The notes under the pieces: generated by a model
Databases searched by the model: none
Seen by the model: the letters and a program-made list of their open reading frames with translations, nothing else
Told to the model about the DNA's origin: nothing
From: Candidatus Woesearchaeota archaeon
Lineage (GTDB): Archaea; Nanobdellota; Nanobdellia; Woesearchaeales; UBA11576
Assembly (NCBI GenBank): GCA_018668595.1
Contig: JABJCP010000035.1
Span: 62,001-126,000, forward strand
Direction: 5' to 3'
DNA: 64,000 nt
Part shown: positions 9,070 through 16,746 of the stretch, one piece after another
Numbering within the stretch: the stretch's first letter is position 1
How the letters are laid out: each line of letters begins with the position of its first letter
Made by a program: the position numbers and the translations under genes

Positions 9070-10002
9070 ATGAACCAAACACAAACAAACACTAACTTAG
9101 CTTTAAAAAAGCTAAAGGGAATTAAACCTAGAGGAATCAAAGTAGATACTTGTAGTTCAACTAATAAAAAACTCCTAGACATTGGTGTTGAAGTCATTGA
9201 TATTTTCAGTAAAGATTCCCAATTTCATATTGCAGATAGGGATGATAATGCTGATGAATACTATTACAAAAGTTTAACTGAATTTTTAGATGATAAAATT
9301 AAATTCAACTTCAAAGAATCTGATTTAGAATTTTTTATTTATGCAAATTGCAATCAGGATTATTCTAGTGCAGAGTATGGTTTGATGGGTATGTTTTCAG
9401 GTTGGCTTTTATCAACTTTAACAAAAAGAAACAAACAAAAAAACAAGCCAACGACTTTTTACATTAATGGAAGAGGTATGACTTTTAATCATTTATTCCT
9501 TAGAGCGAATGAGATTGATGAATTAATTGTTGATAATTTCAGAGGAGATTATTTATGTAATAGGTTAGGTCATATCGATGGAAATGTAGATCTTGCTGCA
9601 ATTATTAATTGTTCTGCAAACAAAAATCTTGGTGAATATTTTTGTTCAGTTAGAGGAAAAGGAAATGCTTTAATTGTTGCAAACTCTTATTCAAAAACAA
9701 TTTGTTGGGGTGTTTCAAGTCATTATGGAAAAACCAATAAAGTTTTTTTCATAAATTTAAAAGGAGATCAAATTGGAGATTGTTCTTGTTTTCCTGATGG
9801 CACTGTTGATTTATGTATTGAATACAATGTCCAACGGGAAAATATGGGTGCTGGGGGTATTGAAGCAACTAAACCATACAAAAATAATCATTCAAAAAAA
9901 TTGTTCCCACAACTCGGTGATTATGCTCAAATATTGTCAGAATCTGACGATAAAAATCAAAAAATAAATATAATTAAACAAATATATAACTTAATGAGGT
10001 AG
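9070..10002 (+). CDS. Tag-plus-solenoid family protein, 310 aa
   Basis: Tag at 11-24 is a variant (LKGIKPRGIK), and its DNA uses other codons (AAG-CTA in place of AAA-CTG). Core N133-G-R-G, then MTFNHLFLRANEIDELIV. Coils: NFRGDYLCNRLG, NCSANKNLGEYF, NSYSKTICWGVS, NLKGDQIGDCSC. The closest relative is the member at 26720, of equal length, with matching coils such as VDLAAIINC against VNLAAIINC. The stop TAG lies inside the ribosome-binding region of the next gene, 6 nt before its ATG. Confidence 0.93.
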   Translation: MNQTQTNTNLALKKLKGIKPRGIKVDTCSSTNKKLLDIGVEVIDIFSKDSQFHIADRDDNADEYYYKSLTEFLDDKIKFNFKESDLEFFIYANCNQDYSSAEYGLMGMFSGWLLSTLTKRNKQKNKPTTFYINGRGMTFNHLFLRANEIDELIVDNFRGDYLCNRLGHIDGNVDLAAIINCSANKNLGEYFCSVRGKGNALIVANSYSKTICWGVSSHYGKTNKVFFINLKGDQIGDCSCFPDGTVDLCIEYNVQRENMGAGGIEATKPYKNNHSKKLFPQLGDYAQILSESDDKNQKINIIKQIYNLMR

Positions 10003-10004
10003 GT
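9996..10004 (+). promoter_or_regulatory. Shine-Dalgarno-like sequence before the VWA gene
   Basis: GAGGTAGGT lies 4-12 bases upstream of the ATG at 10009 and overlaps the stop codon of the preceding gene. The family genes instead start after A-rich DNA such as AAATAAA with no such sequence, so this gene seems to use a different mode of initiation. Confidence 0.6.
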
Positions 10005-10008
10005 AATT

Positions 10009-12108
10009 ATGTCTGATGAAAAAATAAATGCAACAAATGTTATTGAAGTCACTGGCGATGATGGCCAAACGCATGAGGGAAAGCAAGATATTATGGATAA
10101 TATTAAGCGCTTGACTGAAATTAATGAAAAGGTAGCAAAGCATGTACAATATATTGAAGATCACAAAGATGAATTAGAAGAAAGAATAAATTCTATTTTT
10201 GAAGATGTTAAAAATGAGTATTATCGTCCGCCTATTTCAGGTCCTGATTTAATTTGGGAGTTTGTGCAGGAATCAGGTAAGGGTACTGCATACTTTGATT
10301 TTATGGAATCACGAATTGGAGCAAATGTTCCTTTTTTATTATTGTTAGAAGAATATCAAGATTTTGAATCTGTAACTAGAGGTTTGTTTGCTCATGAGTT
10401 TGGGCATTATAAAAATCATCCTATGAACTTGAGCCTAAGTTTATATCTTAGTTATTGGGCGCAAAAAACTTTTGGAGATTATGGTTCTCAGATTTATCCG
10501 TTGTATACTGATTTTCAGGATAATACAATTATTGAACTCCAAACTAATTTTGAAGAAAACTTAAAAGATTTATTGAGGTCTACGTGGGAGATTAGTTCAA
10601 AAGATGCAGTATCTTCTGCATTAATGGAAGGGTATAATCATTTTTTCAAAGAGTTAAACATAAACACAGATCTTGATCGTTTTGAACCAGAAATGCGTGA
10701 AAAAATTGATGAGGCAATTGTTACTTTGAAAGATTTTACTAGAACCTCGTCTCAAGATTATGGTATGCAATATGCATTATTAAGAAGTTTCGGCAAAGCA
10801 ATCAAGCCTTTAATGCCTAAGCCAAAAGAAAACTGGGTTAAATCTTGTGAGAGTAGTGGTCAAAGTGGATCTGGAAAAACTAGGCCTTGTCCTGATAAGG
10901 GAGGTCCTGATTGTTCTGGAACTTGTGGTGGTAAAGGAACTCAATCTGGTCAAGGAAGTGGATCTGGAAATCCGATGGACGATCTTCTTAATGGAAAAGG
11001 AGGAGGATCAAGCATGATAACTCCTGAAGATATTAATAATCTTCCTCAACATAAACGTCAAAAAGTTAAAGAAGCAATTCAAGAACTTGTTAAAAAACTT
11101 AATAGAGGAATTTATGAAGATGTTAAAGATCATTTTTTAGGTAAGGACAAAGAAGAAAAGAATGATTCGTCTAAAGGGGTAGGTATTGGTTTAGATCCTA
11201 CAGATTCTGTTGGTTTAGCAGATCAAAAAACTATTGCGTATTATACTGATTGTGCTAGAGCCTTTGGTATTTATGTTCGTCCGAGGAGAACTTTGAGTAT
11301 TTCTTCTGTTGATATTCCATTTGGTAAGCGAGAATTTAGACCTAGTGATCAGACAATGGGTATTGATATGCGTTTTTCAGGTGGTAAGATATTGCCTGGT
11401 TTAACACAGATTACTAGAAAGGAACCAATTCCATTTCCAGCGACGAGAGAAATTATTCCAAGACTTGTAATTTACAAAGATGCATCAGGTAGTATGAGAA
11501 ATCCTATTCAGGAAAAATGTTATGGTACTATTGCAGGTTGTGTTCTTGCTCTTAGTTATCTTCGTAGTGGTGGAGAAGTTAATATTGCAGTTTTTGACGC
11601 TGCAACCACTGAACTTTTTACTAGCAGAAAAGAAGAAGAACTTTTAGCTTTGCTTTGCGGTTACAAAGGTGGCGGTACTGTTGTTGACATGGAAGCACTA
11701 AAAAAAGATTTAGAAGGAAAAGATAGTGCGTATTTACCTATGGATCGTAATATTACTGTCGAGGAAGCTAAGCGTAATCCGTTGTTTAGAAAGTATTTGA
11801 AAAAACAAGCTCGTATTTCAGGTTATGAAAAAATTAAATCAGGGCAGTTAACAGATTTTGTCATTATTACTGATGGTGGTATTGCAAATCTTGATGAGAT
11901 GATGAGTTTCTTTGAAGCTAATTCAGAAAAATACAGGCCAACAATACTTCACACAGGAGGTTTTGACCTAAGTGTAGATGGTTATGATGGTAAAACATCT
12001 GGAATTTTTAAAGGCACAGCAATCTATGCGGCACACACCAGAGAAGACATAATCAACATGACCAAGAAAACTATGCAGAATAATTTATTATCAAAATGCC
12101 AGAGATAA
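10009..12108 (+). CDS. Putative zinc metallopeptidase with C-terminal VWA domain, 699 aa
   Basis: The only non-family gene in the window. Residues 128-139 contain AHEFGHYKNHPM, an HExxH zinc-binding and catalytic motif (H129, E130, H133); an acidic cluster DFQDNTIIE at 168-176 could supply a third ligand. A linker at about 284-340 is rich in Gly/Ser and has four Cys. A VWA domain follows, with a complete metal-binding (MIDAS) set: DASGS at 491-495, T557 in GGGTV, and D622 in ITDGG. The order metallopeptidase-like domain then VWA recalls the predicted metal-dependent peptidases of COG3864 (DUF2201 plus VWA-like), though this protein is longer; that match is from memory. No MoxR-type ATPase, their common partner, is present. 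No signal peptide, so probably cytoplasmic. A role in processing or assembling the family proteins is only a guess from position. Confidence 0.85.
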   Translation: MSDEKINATNVIEVTGDDGQTHEGKQDIMDNIKRLTEINEKVAKHVQYIEDHKDELEERINSIFEDVKNEYYRPPISGPDLIWEFVQESGKGTAYFDFMESRIGANVPFLLLLEEYQDFESVTRGLFAHEFGHYKNHPMNLSLSLYLSYWAQKTFGDYGSQIYPLYTDFQDNTIIELQTNFEENLKDLLRSTWEISSKDAVSSALMEGYNHFFKELNINTDLDRFEPEMREKIDEAIVTLKDFTRTSSQDYGMQYALLRSFGKAIKPLMPKPKENWVKSCESSGQSGSGKTRPCPDKGGPDCSGTCGGKGTQSGQGSGSGNPMDDLLNGKGGGSSMITPEDINNLPQHKRQKVKEAIQELVKKLNRGIYEDVKDHFLGKDKEEKNDSSKGVGIGLDPTDSVGLADQKTIAYYTDCARAFGIYVRPRRTLSISSVDIPFGKREFRPSDQTMGIDMRFSGGKILPGLTQITRKEPIPFPATREIIPRLVIYKDASGSMRNPIQEKCYGTIAGCVLALSYLRSGGEVNIAVFDAATTELFTSRKEEELLALLCGYKGGGTVVDMEALKKDLEGKDSAYLPMDRNITVEEAKRNPLFRKYLKKQARISGYEKIKSGQLTDFVIITDGGIANLDEMMSFFEANSEKYRPTILHTGGFDLSVDGYDGKTSGIFKGTAIYAAHTREDIINMTKKTMQNNLLSKCQR

Positions 12109-12158
12109 AAAGTAAGAAAATAAAGAAAACAAAAACGAAATAATAATACAACAACAAG

Positions 12159-12375
12159 GAAATATTGGTCGTAGCTGCAAATTAAAAAAGCAGCACTGCC
12201 TTGGCAAATTAGTTGAATGCAAAGTATTCAATTGTTTCAAAGCAAAGCTTTGATGATTTCAACGACGAGCGTGGCAAGTTGTTGAGTTACTGCAGAAAAT
12301 CTGGTGATTCATGCAACCAGATTTTCGAAATGTAAAATCCAGAGGATTTCATAAACTGCCGCAGTGCTGCAAAAA
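12159..12375 (+). ncRNA. Structured element A: stem-closed cluster of hairpins
   Basis: GCAGCACTGC at 12190-12199 is perfectly complementary to GCAGTGCTGC at 12361-12370 and would close a domain of about 180 nt. Inside are hairpins at 12211-12233 (8 bp with one G-U), 12237-12253 (7 bp, AAA loop), 12296-12325 (10 bp, 10-nt loop) and 12335-12349 (6 bp), plus a weaker one at 12259-12285. A five-base GCTGC at about 12174 could pair with GCAGC at 12190 instead of the closing stem. No tRNA, RNase P or SRP RNA signature is recognised. The strand is assumed from the flanking genes; DNA-level function is also possible. Confidence 0.45.
12201..12285 (+). repeat. Imperfect 15-nt direct repeat inside element A
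   Basis: TTGGCAAATTAGTTGA (from 12201) and GTGGCAAGTTGTTGA (from 12271) share TGGCAA and GTTGA with a 70-nt offset. They may mark two related halves of the element. Confidence 0.4.
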
Positions 12376-12483
12376 AGAAAATAAATCAAAACAAAATAAC
12401 AACAATTCAAAAATCACATTTCAAATTTTTTAGTCACCAAAAAAAGAGGTTCTTTCACGTATAGCATCAGGTATATCACATAT

Positions 12484-12540
12484 CATATACTAAACGCTAT
12501 GCAAAATTTGTAATTTAATCAAATTTAGCGTTTGTATATG
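12484..12540. other. Long imperfect hairpin of 21 bp
   Basis: CATATAC at 12484-12490 pairs with GTATATG at 12534-12540, AAACGCT at 12492-12498 with AGCGTTT at 12527-12533, and AAATTTG at 12504-12510 with CAAATTT at 12520-12526. The breaks are a one-base bulge (12491) and a five-base bulge (12499-12503); the loop is 9 nt. CATATAC could also pair with GTATAT just upstream (about 12471), giving a competing fold. Confidence 0.7.
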
Positions 12541-12543
12541 CTG

Positions 12544-12571
12544 ACGAAAAGTGCCAAAAATCACTTTTCGT
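12544..12571. other. Perfect 10-bp hairpin
   Basis: ACGAAAAGTG at 12544-12553 and CACTTTTCGT at 12562-12571 are perfectly complementary around an 8-nt loop. It starts 3 nt after the long hairpin. No T-run follows on the + strand, so it does not look like a classic terminator. Confidence 0.75.
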
Positions 12572-12589
12572 TCATCACGTTTACGTGTT

Positions 12590-12693
12590 TGCATTGAGGG
12601 AAGTAGAGTTAACTACTTAGAGTCTTTTATATTCTAGACCTCGCCCGGGTCAAGACTCTAAAGACGACATTCTCTTCCCTTTTTGCAGACGTG
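12590..12693 (+). ncRNA. Structured element B: closed domain with two inner hairpins
   Basis: TGCA at 12590-12593 with TGCA at 12684-12687, and AGGGAA at 12597-12602 with TTCCCT at 12675-12680, form an outer stem. Inside are AAGTAG/CTACTT (12601-12606 and 12613-12618) and TTAGAGTCTT/AAGACTCTAA (12617-12626 and 12652-12661), the latter capped by a GACC/GGTC mini-stem around CCCGGG. CACGT at 12576 could extend the outer stem with ACGTG at 12689. Adjacent stems share two bases, so not all can form at once. It could be an RNA gene, a 5' untranslated control element or a DNA structure. Confidence 0.4.
12625..12633 (+). promoter_or_regulatory. TATA-like AT stretch, possible promoter
   Basis: TTTTATATT sits about 150 nt upstream of the first gene of the long downstream run. 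It resembles an archaeal TATA box, but it also lies in the loop region of element B, and AT-rich words are common here. Weak call. Confidence 0.15.
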
Positions 12694-12783
12694 TACCTAA
12701 ATAAAAAAAACAGAAAATAAAAAACAAAACAAACAAAATCAAACAAGAAGGAAAAAATAGAAATTAAAAAAACAAAACAAAAA
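12694..12783 (+). other. A/C-rich leader before the gene at 12784
   Basis: Ninety bases dominated by A with AAACAAAAC-type words and almost no secondary structure. Short versions of the same composition (TAAAATAAA, AAACAAA) precede nearly every family gene, so it is probably an unstructured 5' leader. Confidence 0.5.
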
Positions 12784-13509
12784 ATGAACACACAAACACA
12801 AACAACACAAGCAAATGAAACTTTTGCATTAAAGAAACTCAAAGGCATCAAGCCTAAAGGAGTTAAACATAAACCTAGTTATACTACTCTTCAATCTCTT
12901 TTAGAAATCAAAGATGAATTTTTAGATACTGAACATGCGTTTAGTGCGTCAAAACATACATCTTTTATTCATTCTTCTGATACTATAAAATATAATTATG
13001 AACGTATTTATCAAAAGGTTTCAGAGAATTATCTTAAAACTGTTAGTTTTTCTGAAAAAAATCTTTCTGATTTTATTTTTGCTAATGTTAATAATGATTT
13101 ATCTAATTATCAATCAGGCATGCTTGGATTGTTTACTGGTTGCATGCTGGATATGTTATTTCAAAAAAACAAATCAAAAAACCAAAGAACTATGTTTCAC
13201 ATTAATGGTCAAGGAAATAGATTTGATAATTTATTTCATGCTTCAAAATTTATTGATGTTTTATTTGTTGAGAATTTTTATGCAGATACTATTATTGGTT
13301 ATTATGGAGATTGGATTGGAGGAATTGCAAATTATGTTCTTTCTGTTAATCCAGAAGGCAGGATTGTGCATGAAGACACTCCATTTTACAGAAGAGATAT
13401 GGTGTCAAATCAAAAAACAGATCATGAAGTTATTAAATTTCTCAGATCGGTTGAAACAAGTTTTCCAAATCAAGTTAATCAATACATTAAATATATTACT
13501 ATGGATTAA
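12784..13509 (+). CDS. Short tag-plus-solenoid family protein, 241 aa
   Basis: First gene of the uninterrupted downstream run. Start MNTQTQTTQANETF, tag at 15-28, helical region and core (HINGQGNRFDNLF) are normal, but only one coil is left (NFYADTIIGYYGDWIGG) before a short ending PFYRRDM...YIKYITMD. It belongs to the short class with 21034, 21726, 54299 and 59616. Its leader resembles that of the member at 28641. The stop is 2 nt before the next ATG. Confidence 0.92.
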   Translation: MNTQTQTTQANETFALKKLKGIKPKGVKHKPSYTTLQSLLEIKDEFLDTEHAFSASKHTSFIHSSDTIKYNYERIYQKVSENYLKTVSFSEKNLSDFIFANVNNDLSNYQSGMLGLFTGCMLDMLFQKNKSKNQRTMFHINGQGNRFDNLFHASKFIDVLFVENFYADTIIGYYGDWIGGIANYVLSVNPEGRIVHEDTPFYRRDMVSNQKTDHEVIKFLRSVETSFPNQVNQYIKYITMD

Positions 13510-13511
13510 AA

Positions 13512-14591
13512 ATGAATCAAACAAACTTATCACTTAAAAAACTGAAGGGAATAAAACCTAAAGGAGTTAAAATTAAACCTAGTTCTACTCTTGAAACTTT
13601 ATCTACTGTTTGCGATTTGCTTATTGATAAGTATGGTGAAGATCATGGAATAATGTGGGGGAATGCAGTTGATGATGGATTTGTACCTATTTGTAATTAT
13701 GTCGAATCAGATTTACTTAAAGATGTTGAGTTTACTGAGTTAGATCTTGAGACATTTGTGTTAGCTAAGCCTAATCAAGATTATAGTGTTAGAGTAAGTA
13801 AAGTAATTGGTTTTTATACTTCTGCTTTGCTAAGCATTCTTACAAAAAGAAATAGTAAAAAAGGTAAAAGAACTAAGTTGAGAATTGATGGATCTGGTTT
13901 AACGTCTGATTGTTTATTTCATTATGCAGGTCATGTAGATGAATTAATATTGGAGAATTTTTCTGGAGGAAATATTGGCAGGCATATAGCGCCAAATAAA
14001 GATCAAGAACAAGCTAAGCTTATTGCTTTTGCAAATGTTCAGACAAGTAATTCTTATTCATTTTTTGATGATGCTTCTGGAATTGTTTGCGGTTCTTTCC
14101 AAAATCCTGTTGAAATGATTTGTTCTATTAATAGTATTTACAAACGCGAACATTCAATTGATTTTAGCAGTGCTCATGCACTTGAAGCCTGGTATGTTAA
14201 TAATTGGTCTGAACCAGATAAGATGAGATTTCACATGTATTGTGTGAATGACTTGTGGTTGCTAAACAGCTCTACCTCAGTTTTAAAAATAAATGCTCGC
14301 GGATTATTGGATAATTTAGTTATTATCAATACAGTTCCAAATAAAACAATAGACTATATCGACGGTGAGGATTTAGATAATTCTCAAAAAGTAAAAAACA
14401 TGATTGTATACGATGTGAATAACCCTGAAGTTGGAATAAAAAATTTTGAGGTAGAAAATTTAATTTCAGGAAAAAACGCACTTAATCAATTCAAATATTT
14501 AATTGATATTGTAAAGACTATGCAAAATCAGAATTATGATGAAACAATGAATAACATAAATCAAATAAAATCAATATACCGAAAAAAATAA
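13512..14591 (+). CDS. Tag-plus-solenoid family protein, 359 aa
   Basis: Tag at 7-20. Pairs with the member at 39949: both have KRTKLRIDG or KKTKLRIDG at the core, a long Trp-containing middle (DLWLLNS), and near-identical tails (VKNMIVYDVNNPEV, ALNQFKYLIDIV, MQNQNYD). Coils are of the W-x-L-N-S/N type rather than the N-x-x-G type. The 15-nt gap after it (14592-14606) resembles the coding end LYEN of other members, perhaps a recombination scar. Confidence 0.92.
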   Translation: MNQTNLSLKKLKGIKPKGVKIKPSSTLETLSTVCDLLIDKYGEDHGIMWGNAVDDGFVPICNYVESDLLKDVEFTELDLETFVLAKPNQDYSVRVSKVIGFYTSALLSILTKRNSKKGKRTKLRIDGSGLTSDCLFHYAGHVDELILENFSGGNIGRHIAPNKDQEQAKLIAFANVQTSNSYSFFDDASGIVCGSFQNPVEMICSINSIYKREHSIDFSSAHALEAWYVNNWSEPDKMRFHMYCVNDLWLLNSSTSVLKINARGLLDNLVIINTVPNKTIDYIDGEDLDNSQKVKNMIVYDVNNPEVGIKNFEVENLISGKNALNQFKYLIDIVKTMQNQNYDETMNNINQIKSIYRKK

Positions 14592-14606
14592 AACATTTAT
14601 ACGAAA
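14592..14606 (+). other. Spacer resembling a relic of another member's 3' end
   Basis: AACATTTATACGAAA before the ATG at 14607 closely matches CAATTATACGAAA, which encodes QLYEN and runs directly into the next ATG at 15736 and at 41042. Here the upstream frame has already ended, so the same junction is left non-coding. Confidence 0.4.
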
Positions 14607-15749
14607 ATGATACAAACACAAACACACCAAAATTTCGGATTAAAGAAACTAAACGGCATCAAACCTAAAGGAATCAAAGTAAAAAAAGCTTCACTTACTG
14701 AGAAGATTCTTCAAGCTAGTGATTTTTTTATTGATAAATTTAAGGATGAAAAATTTGATTGGAGATCTCGTGATGATCAGTTGGATGTGATTTATGATTC
14801 TTGTTTAGATCAAGTTAGATCTGTAATAAATACTCCTAATTTCGATCAAAAGCATATTATTGATTTTATTCATGCAACTTCAAATAATGATTTTGATAAA
14901 GTATCTAATGAACTTAATGGTTTATTTTCGGGCGTGCTACTCCAGGTTTTGACAGAGCATTATCATAAAGAAAACGCAAAAGCTTCTTTTTGTTTTGATG
15001 GAGATAATATTAAGTTTGATTGTTTATTTTACAGATGCAGATGTGTAGATGAATTACTGATTGAGAATTTCCAAGGGGATTTTGTTGGAAATAAAATAGG
15101 TTCTTCTGGAGGTAAAGTAAATATTTTGGTTGGAAAAAATATTAAAGGTTATCAGTCCCTTGCAGGTGCAGGACGTAAAGGCAATGCTGGTTTGGTTTTT
15201 GGCGAGGATTTAACAGGAGGAATTTGTTTAAATGGTTGCGGTTTTATTGGTAATGTTGATATTGTTGTAGGTTATAAGATTAGAGGTGATGGTGTTATGC
15301 AGGCAATTGGTTCAGGAAAAGATGATGTTAAGGGACGTACAGATTTAGTCATAGCACATGATATTGATTGTAAGAGTGATTTGTTTGTATACTCTGCAGA
15401 GGCAGGATTAATCAACAATATTTTCGTCGGTAAAATTAGTGATTGTTATGCTTCTGTTGAAACTCGTGAAGATTATTATAAAATGGGTAGTTTAGGTTAT
15501 GTTCGACCTAAACCTAAAGCTGTTGGAACTATTTATTGTGAAAAAAAAGACGCGAGTTTTTTAACATATTTGAGCGCAAGGCAGTACTTTTCCAGAGGAG
15601 GATATAGAGAAAAGGAATATTATGATTTTGTAAAATCTCGAAACATCAATAATAGTTTAGATTTATTAGAATCAAAACCCTCAACTTCAGAGGATTTACT
15701 AAACAAAGCAAGAAAGATAAAACAATTATACGAAAATGCAACAAACTAA
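14607..15749 (+). CDS. Tag-plus-solenoid family protein, 380 aa
   Basis: Tag at 11-24 is GLKKLNGIKPKGIK. Pairs with the member at 57217 (SLTEKILQAS against SLTEKIIQAS; KASFCFDG core in both). About five coils: NFQGDFVGNKIG, NIKGYQSLAGAG, DLTGGICLNGCG, KIRGDGVMQAIG with a short insert, DIDCKSDLFVYS. The last 14 nt, coding for the end of QLYENATN, overlap the start of the next gene. Confidence 0.93.
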   Translation: MIQTQTHQNFGLKKLNGIKPKGIKVKKASLTEKILQASDFFIDKFKDEKFDWRSRDDQLDVIYDSCLDQVRSVINTPNFDQKHIIDFIHATSNNDFDKVSNELNGLFSGVLLQVLTEHYHKENAKASFCFDGDNIKFDCLFYRCRCVDELLIENFQGDFVGNKIGSSGGKVNILVGKNIKGYQSLAGAGRKGNAGLVFGEDLTGGICLNGCGFIGNVDIVVGYKIRGDGVMQAIGSGKDDVKGRTDLVIAHDIDCKSDLFVYSAEAGLINNIFVGKISDCYASVETREDYYKMGSLGYVRPKPKAVGTIYCEKKDASFLTYLSARQYFSRGGYREKEYYDFVKSRNINNSLDLLESKPSTSEDLLNKARKIKQLYENATN

Positions 15750-16743
15750 CTTATCACTTAAAAAACTGAAAGGAATAAAACCCAAAGGAGTTAAGGTTAA
15801 ACCTAGCTCTAATCTAGATCATCTCTTTGAATTGCGTGATGTTATTATGAGAGATTTTGAGTTAAAGCGTTCAACTGTTTATACTGAGGAACGTTATGAT
15901 GTTCTTTATGAAATTGTGTCTGATAAATTAGCTGATGTTGATTTTACCGAGGACGATCTTAGTGCGTTCATTGTGGCTGATGCTCAGGAATTTCATGAGT
16001 TTATGTTTAAGGCAGATATTGGTGATGATGAAGCTGATATTAATGGTCTATATTCGGGAACTTTACTTCATTTACTTACAGAAAGAAATGAAAAATTAAA
16101 CAAAAGAACTTATGTGCATATAGATGGTCAGGGTGGAATTTTTAATATGTTATTTAATTTTGTTAGAAAAGCAGATGTTGTTATTGTTGAAAATATGCAT
16201 GGTACTTATTGTTGTCGATGTGCAGGATCTTTTAATGGTTATTTTACTGTTTTGGCAGCAAATAATTTGACTGGAATGAGTGTTTTTAATGCTGTCGCTT
16301 CGCATAATGGTTTTGGAGTTTCTGTTTTTGGAAATAACATAAATGATATTCAGTTTGCAGGTGGTGCTGGAAATTATGAAGGAAAACTTTCGTATCTTGT
16401 TGCAGAAGAGCTCAAATATCATAATAATCTTAATCATATCGGGTTTAGAGGAAATGTTGATTTTGTAGGAGTTAAGAATGCTCTTGTAGTATCACAACTC
16501 GGAGAGGTAAATAAATTTGTTGGTTATAATATAGAACATTTCTCTGAGAAAAATCCTGGTTCATCCGAGATTTTTCTAAACACTCCTGAAGCAGAAGAGT
16601 TATACGAGAACAGTTTTCAAAAAAAACAGTTTGATCAGATATTTAATAGTAATTTAAACTTTGCTGACAGAGAAGCAGTACTAAAAGCTACAGAACATCA
16701 ATACAAAATAATTCAAGAATTAAAAAAGAAAAGAGAAATATAA
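15736..16743 (+). CDS. Tag-plus-solenoid family protein, 335 aa
   Basis: Start MQQTN, tag at 7-20, placed inside the last codons of the previous gene. Core DGQGGIFNMLF. About five coils (NMHGTYCCRCAG, NNLTGMSVFNAV, NNINDIQFAGGAG, ELKYHNNLNHIG, NALVVSQLG). The tail FNSNLNFADREAVLKATEHQ belongs to a small tail class also seen at 28641 and 47495. The tail ends in a basic stretch, KKKREI. Confidence 0.93.
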   Translation: MQQTNLSLKKLKGIKPKGVKVKPSSNLDHLFELRDVIMRDFELKRSTVYTEERYDVLYEIVSDKLADVDFTEDDLSAFIVADAQEFHEFMFKADIGDDEADINGLYSGTLLHLLTERNEKLNKRTYVHIDGQGGIFNMLFNFVRKADVVIVENMHGTYCCRCAGSFNGYFTVLAANNLTGMSVFNAVASHNGFGVSVFGNNINDIQFAGGAGNYEGKLSYLVAEELKYHNNLNHIGFRGNVDFVGVKNALVVSQLGEVNKFVGYNIEHFSEKNPGSSEIFLNTPEAEELYENSFQKKQFDQIFNSNLNFADREAVLKATEHQYKIIQELKKKREI

Positions 16744-16746
16744 AAA

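Larger units (their letters stand above)
12109..12783. other. 675-nt intergenic region with clustered inverted repeats
   Basis: The only gap above 60 nt in the window. In order it holds: an A-rich stretch (12109-12158), structured element A (about 12159-12375), an A-rich spacer (12376-12450), structured element B (about 12484-12693), and an A/C-rich leader running into the gene at 12784. The 74-codon minus-strand reading frame across its end is low-complexity and runs antisense over the tag of the next gene, so I do not call it. Confidence 0.85.

Noticed and set aside
12544-12571. Intrinsic terminator at the perfect 10-bp hairpin
   Set aside because: No T-run follows on the + strand; the next bases are TCATCACG. 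The T-run near 12680 is part of a possible stem and does not follow a tight hairpin.
12590-12693. tRNA, RNase P RNA or tmRNA in the intergenic region
   Set aside because: GGGTCAAGAC resembles a T-arm, but no acceptor stem, anticodon arm or CCA fits on either strand, and no conserved RNase P or tmRNA core was found.
12627-12851. Minus-strand reading frame of 74 codons over the end of the intergenic region
   Set aside because: It is low-complexity (Phe/Val/Cys-rich), arises as the complement of the A-rich leader and the tag, and has no plausible start signal.
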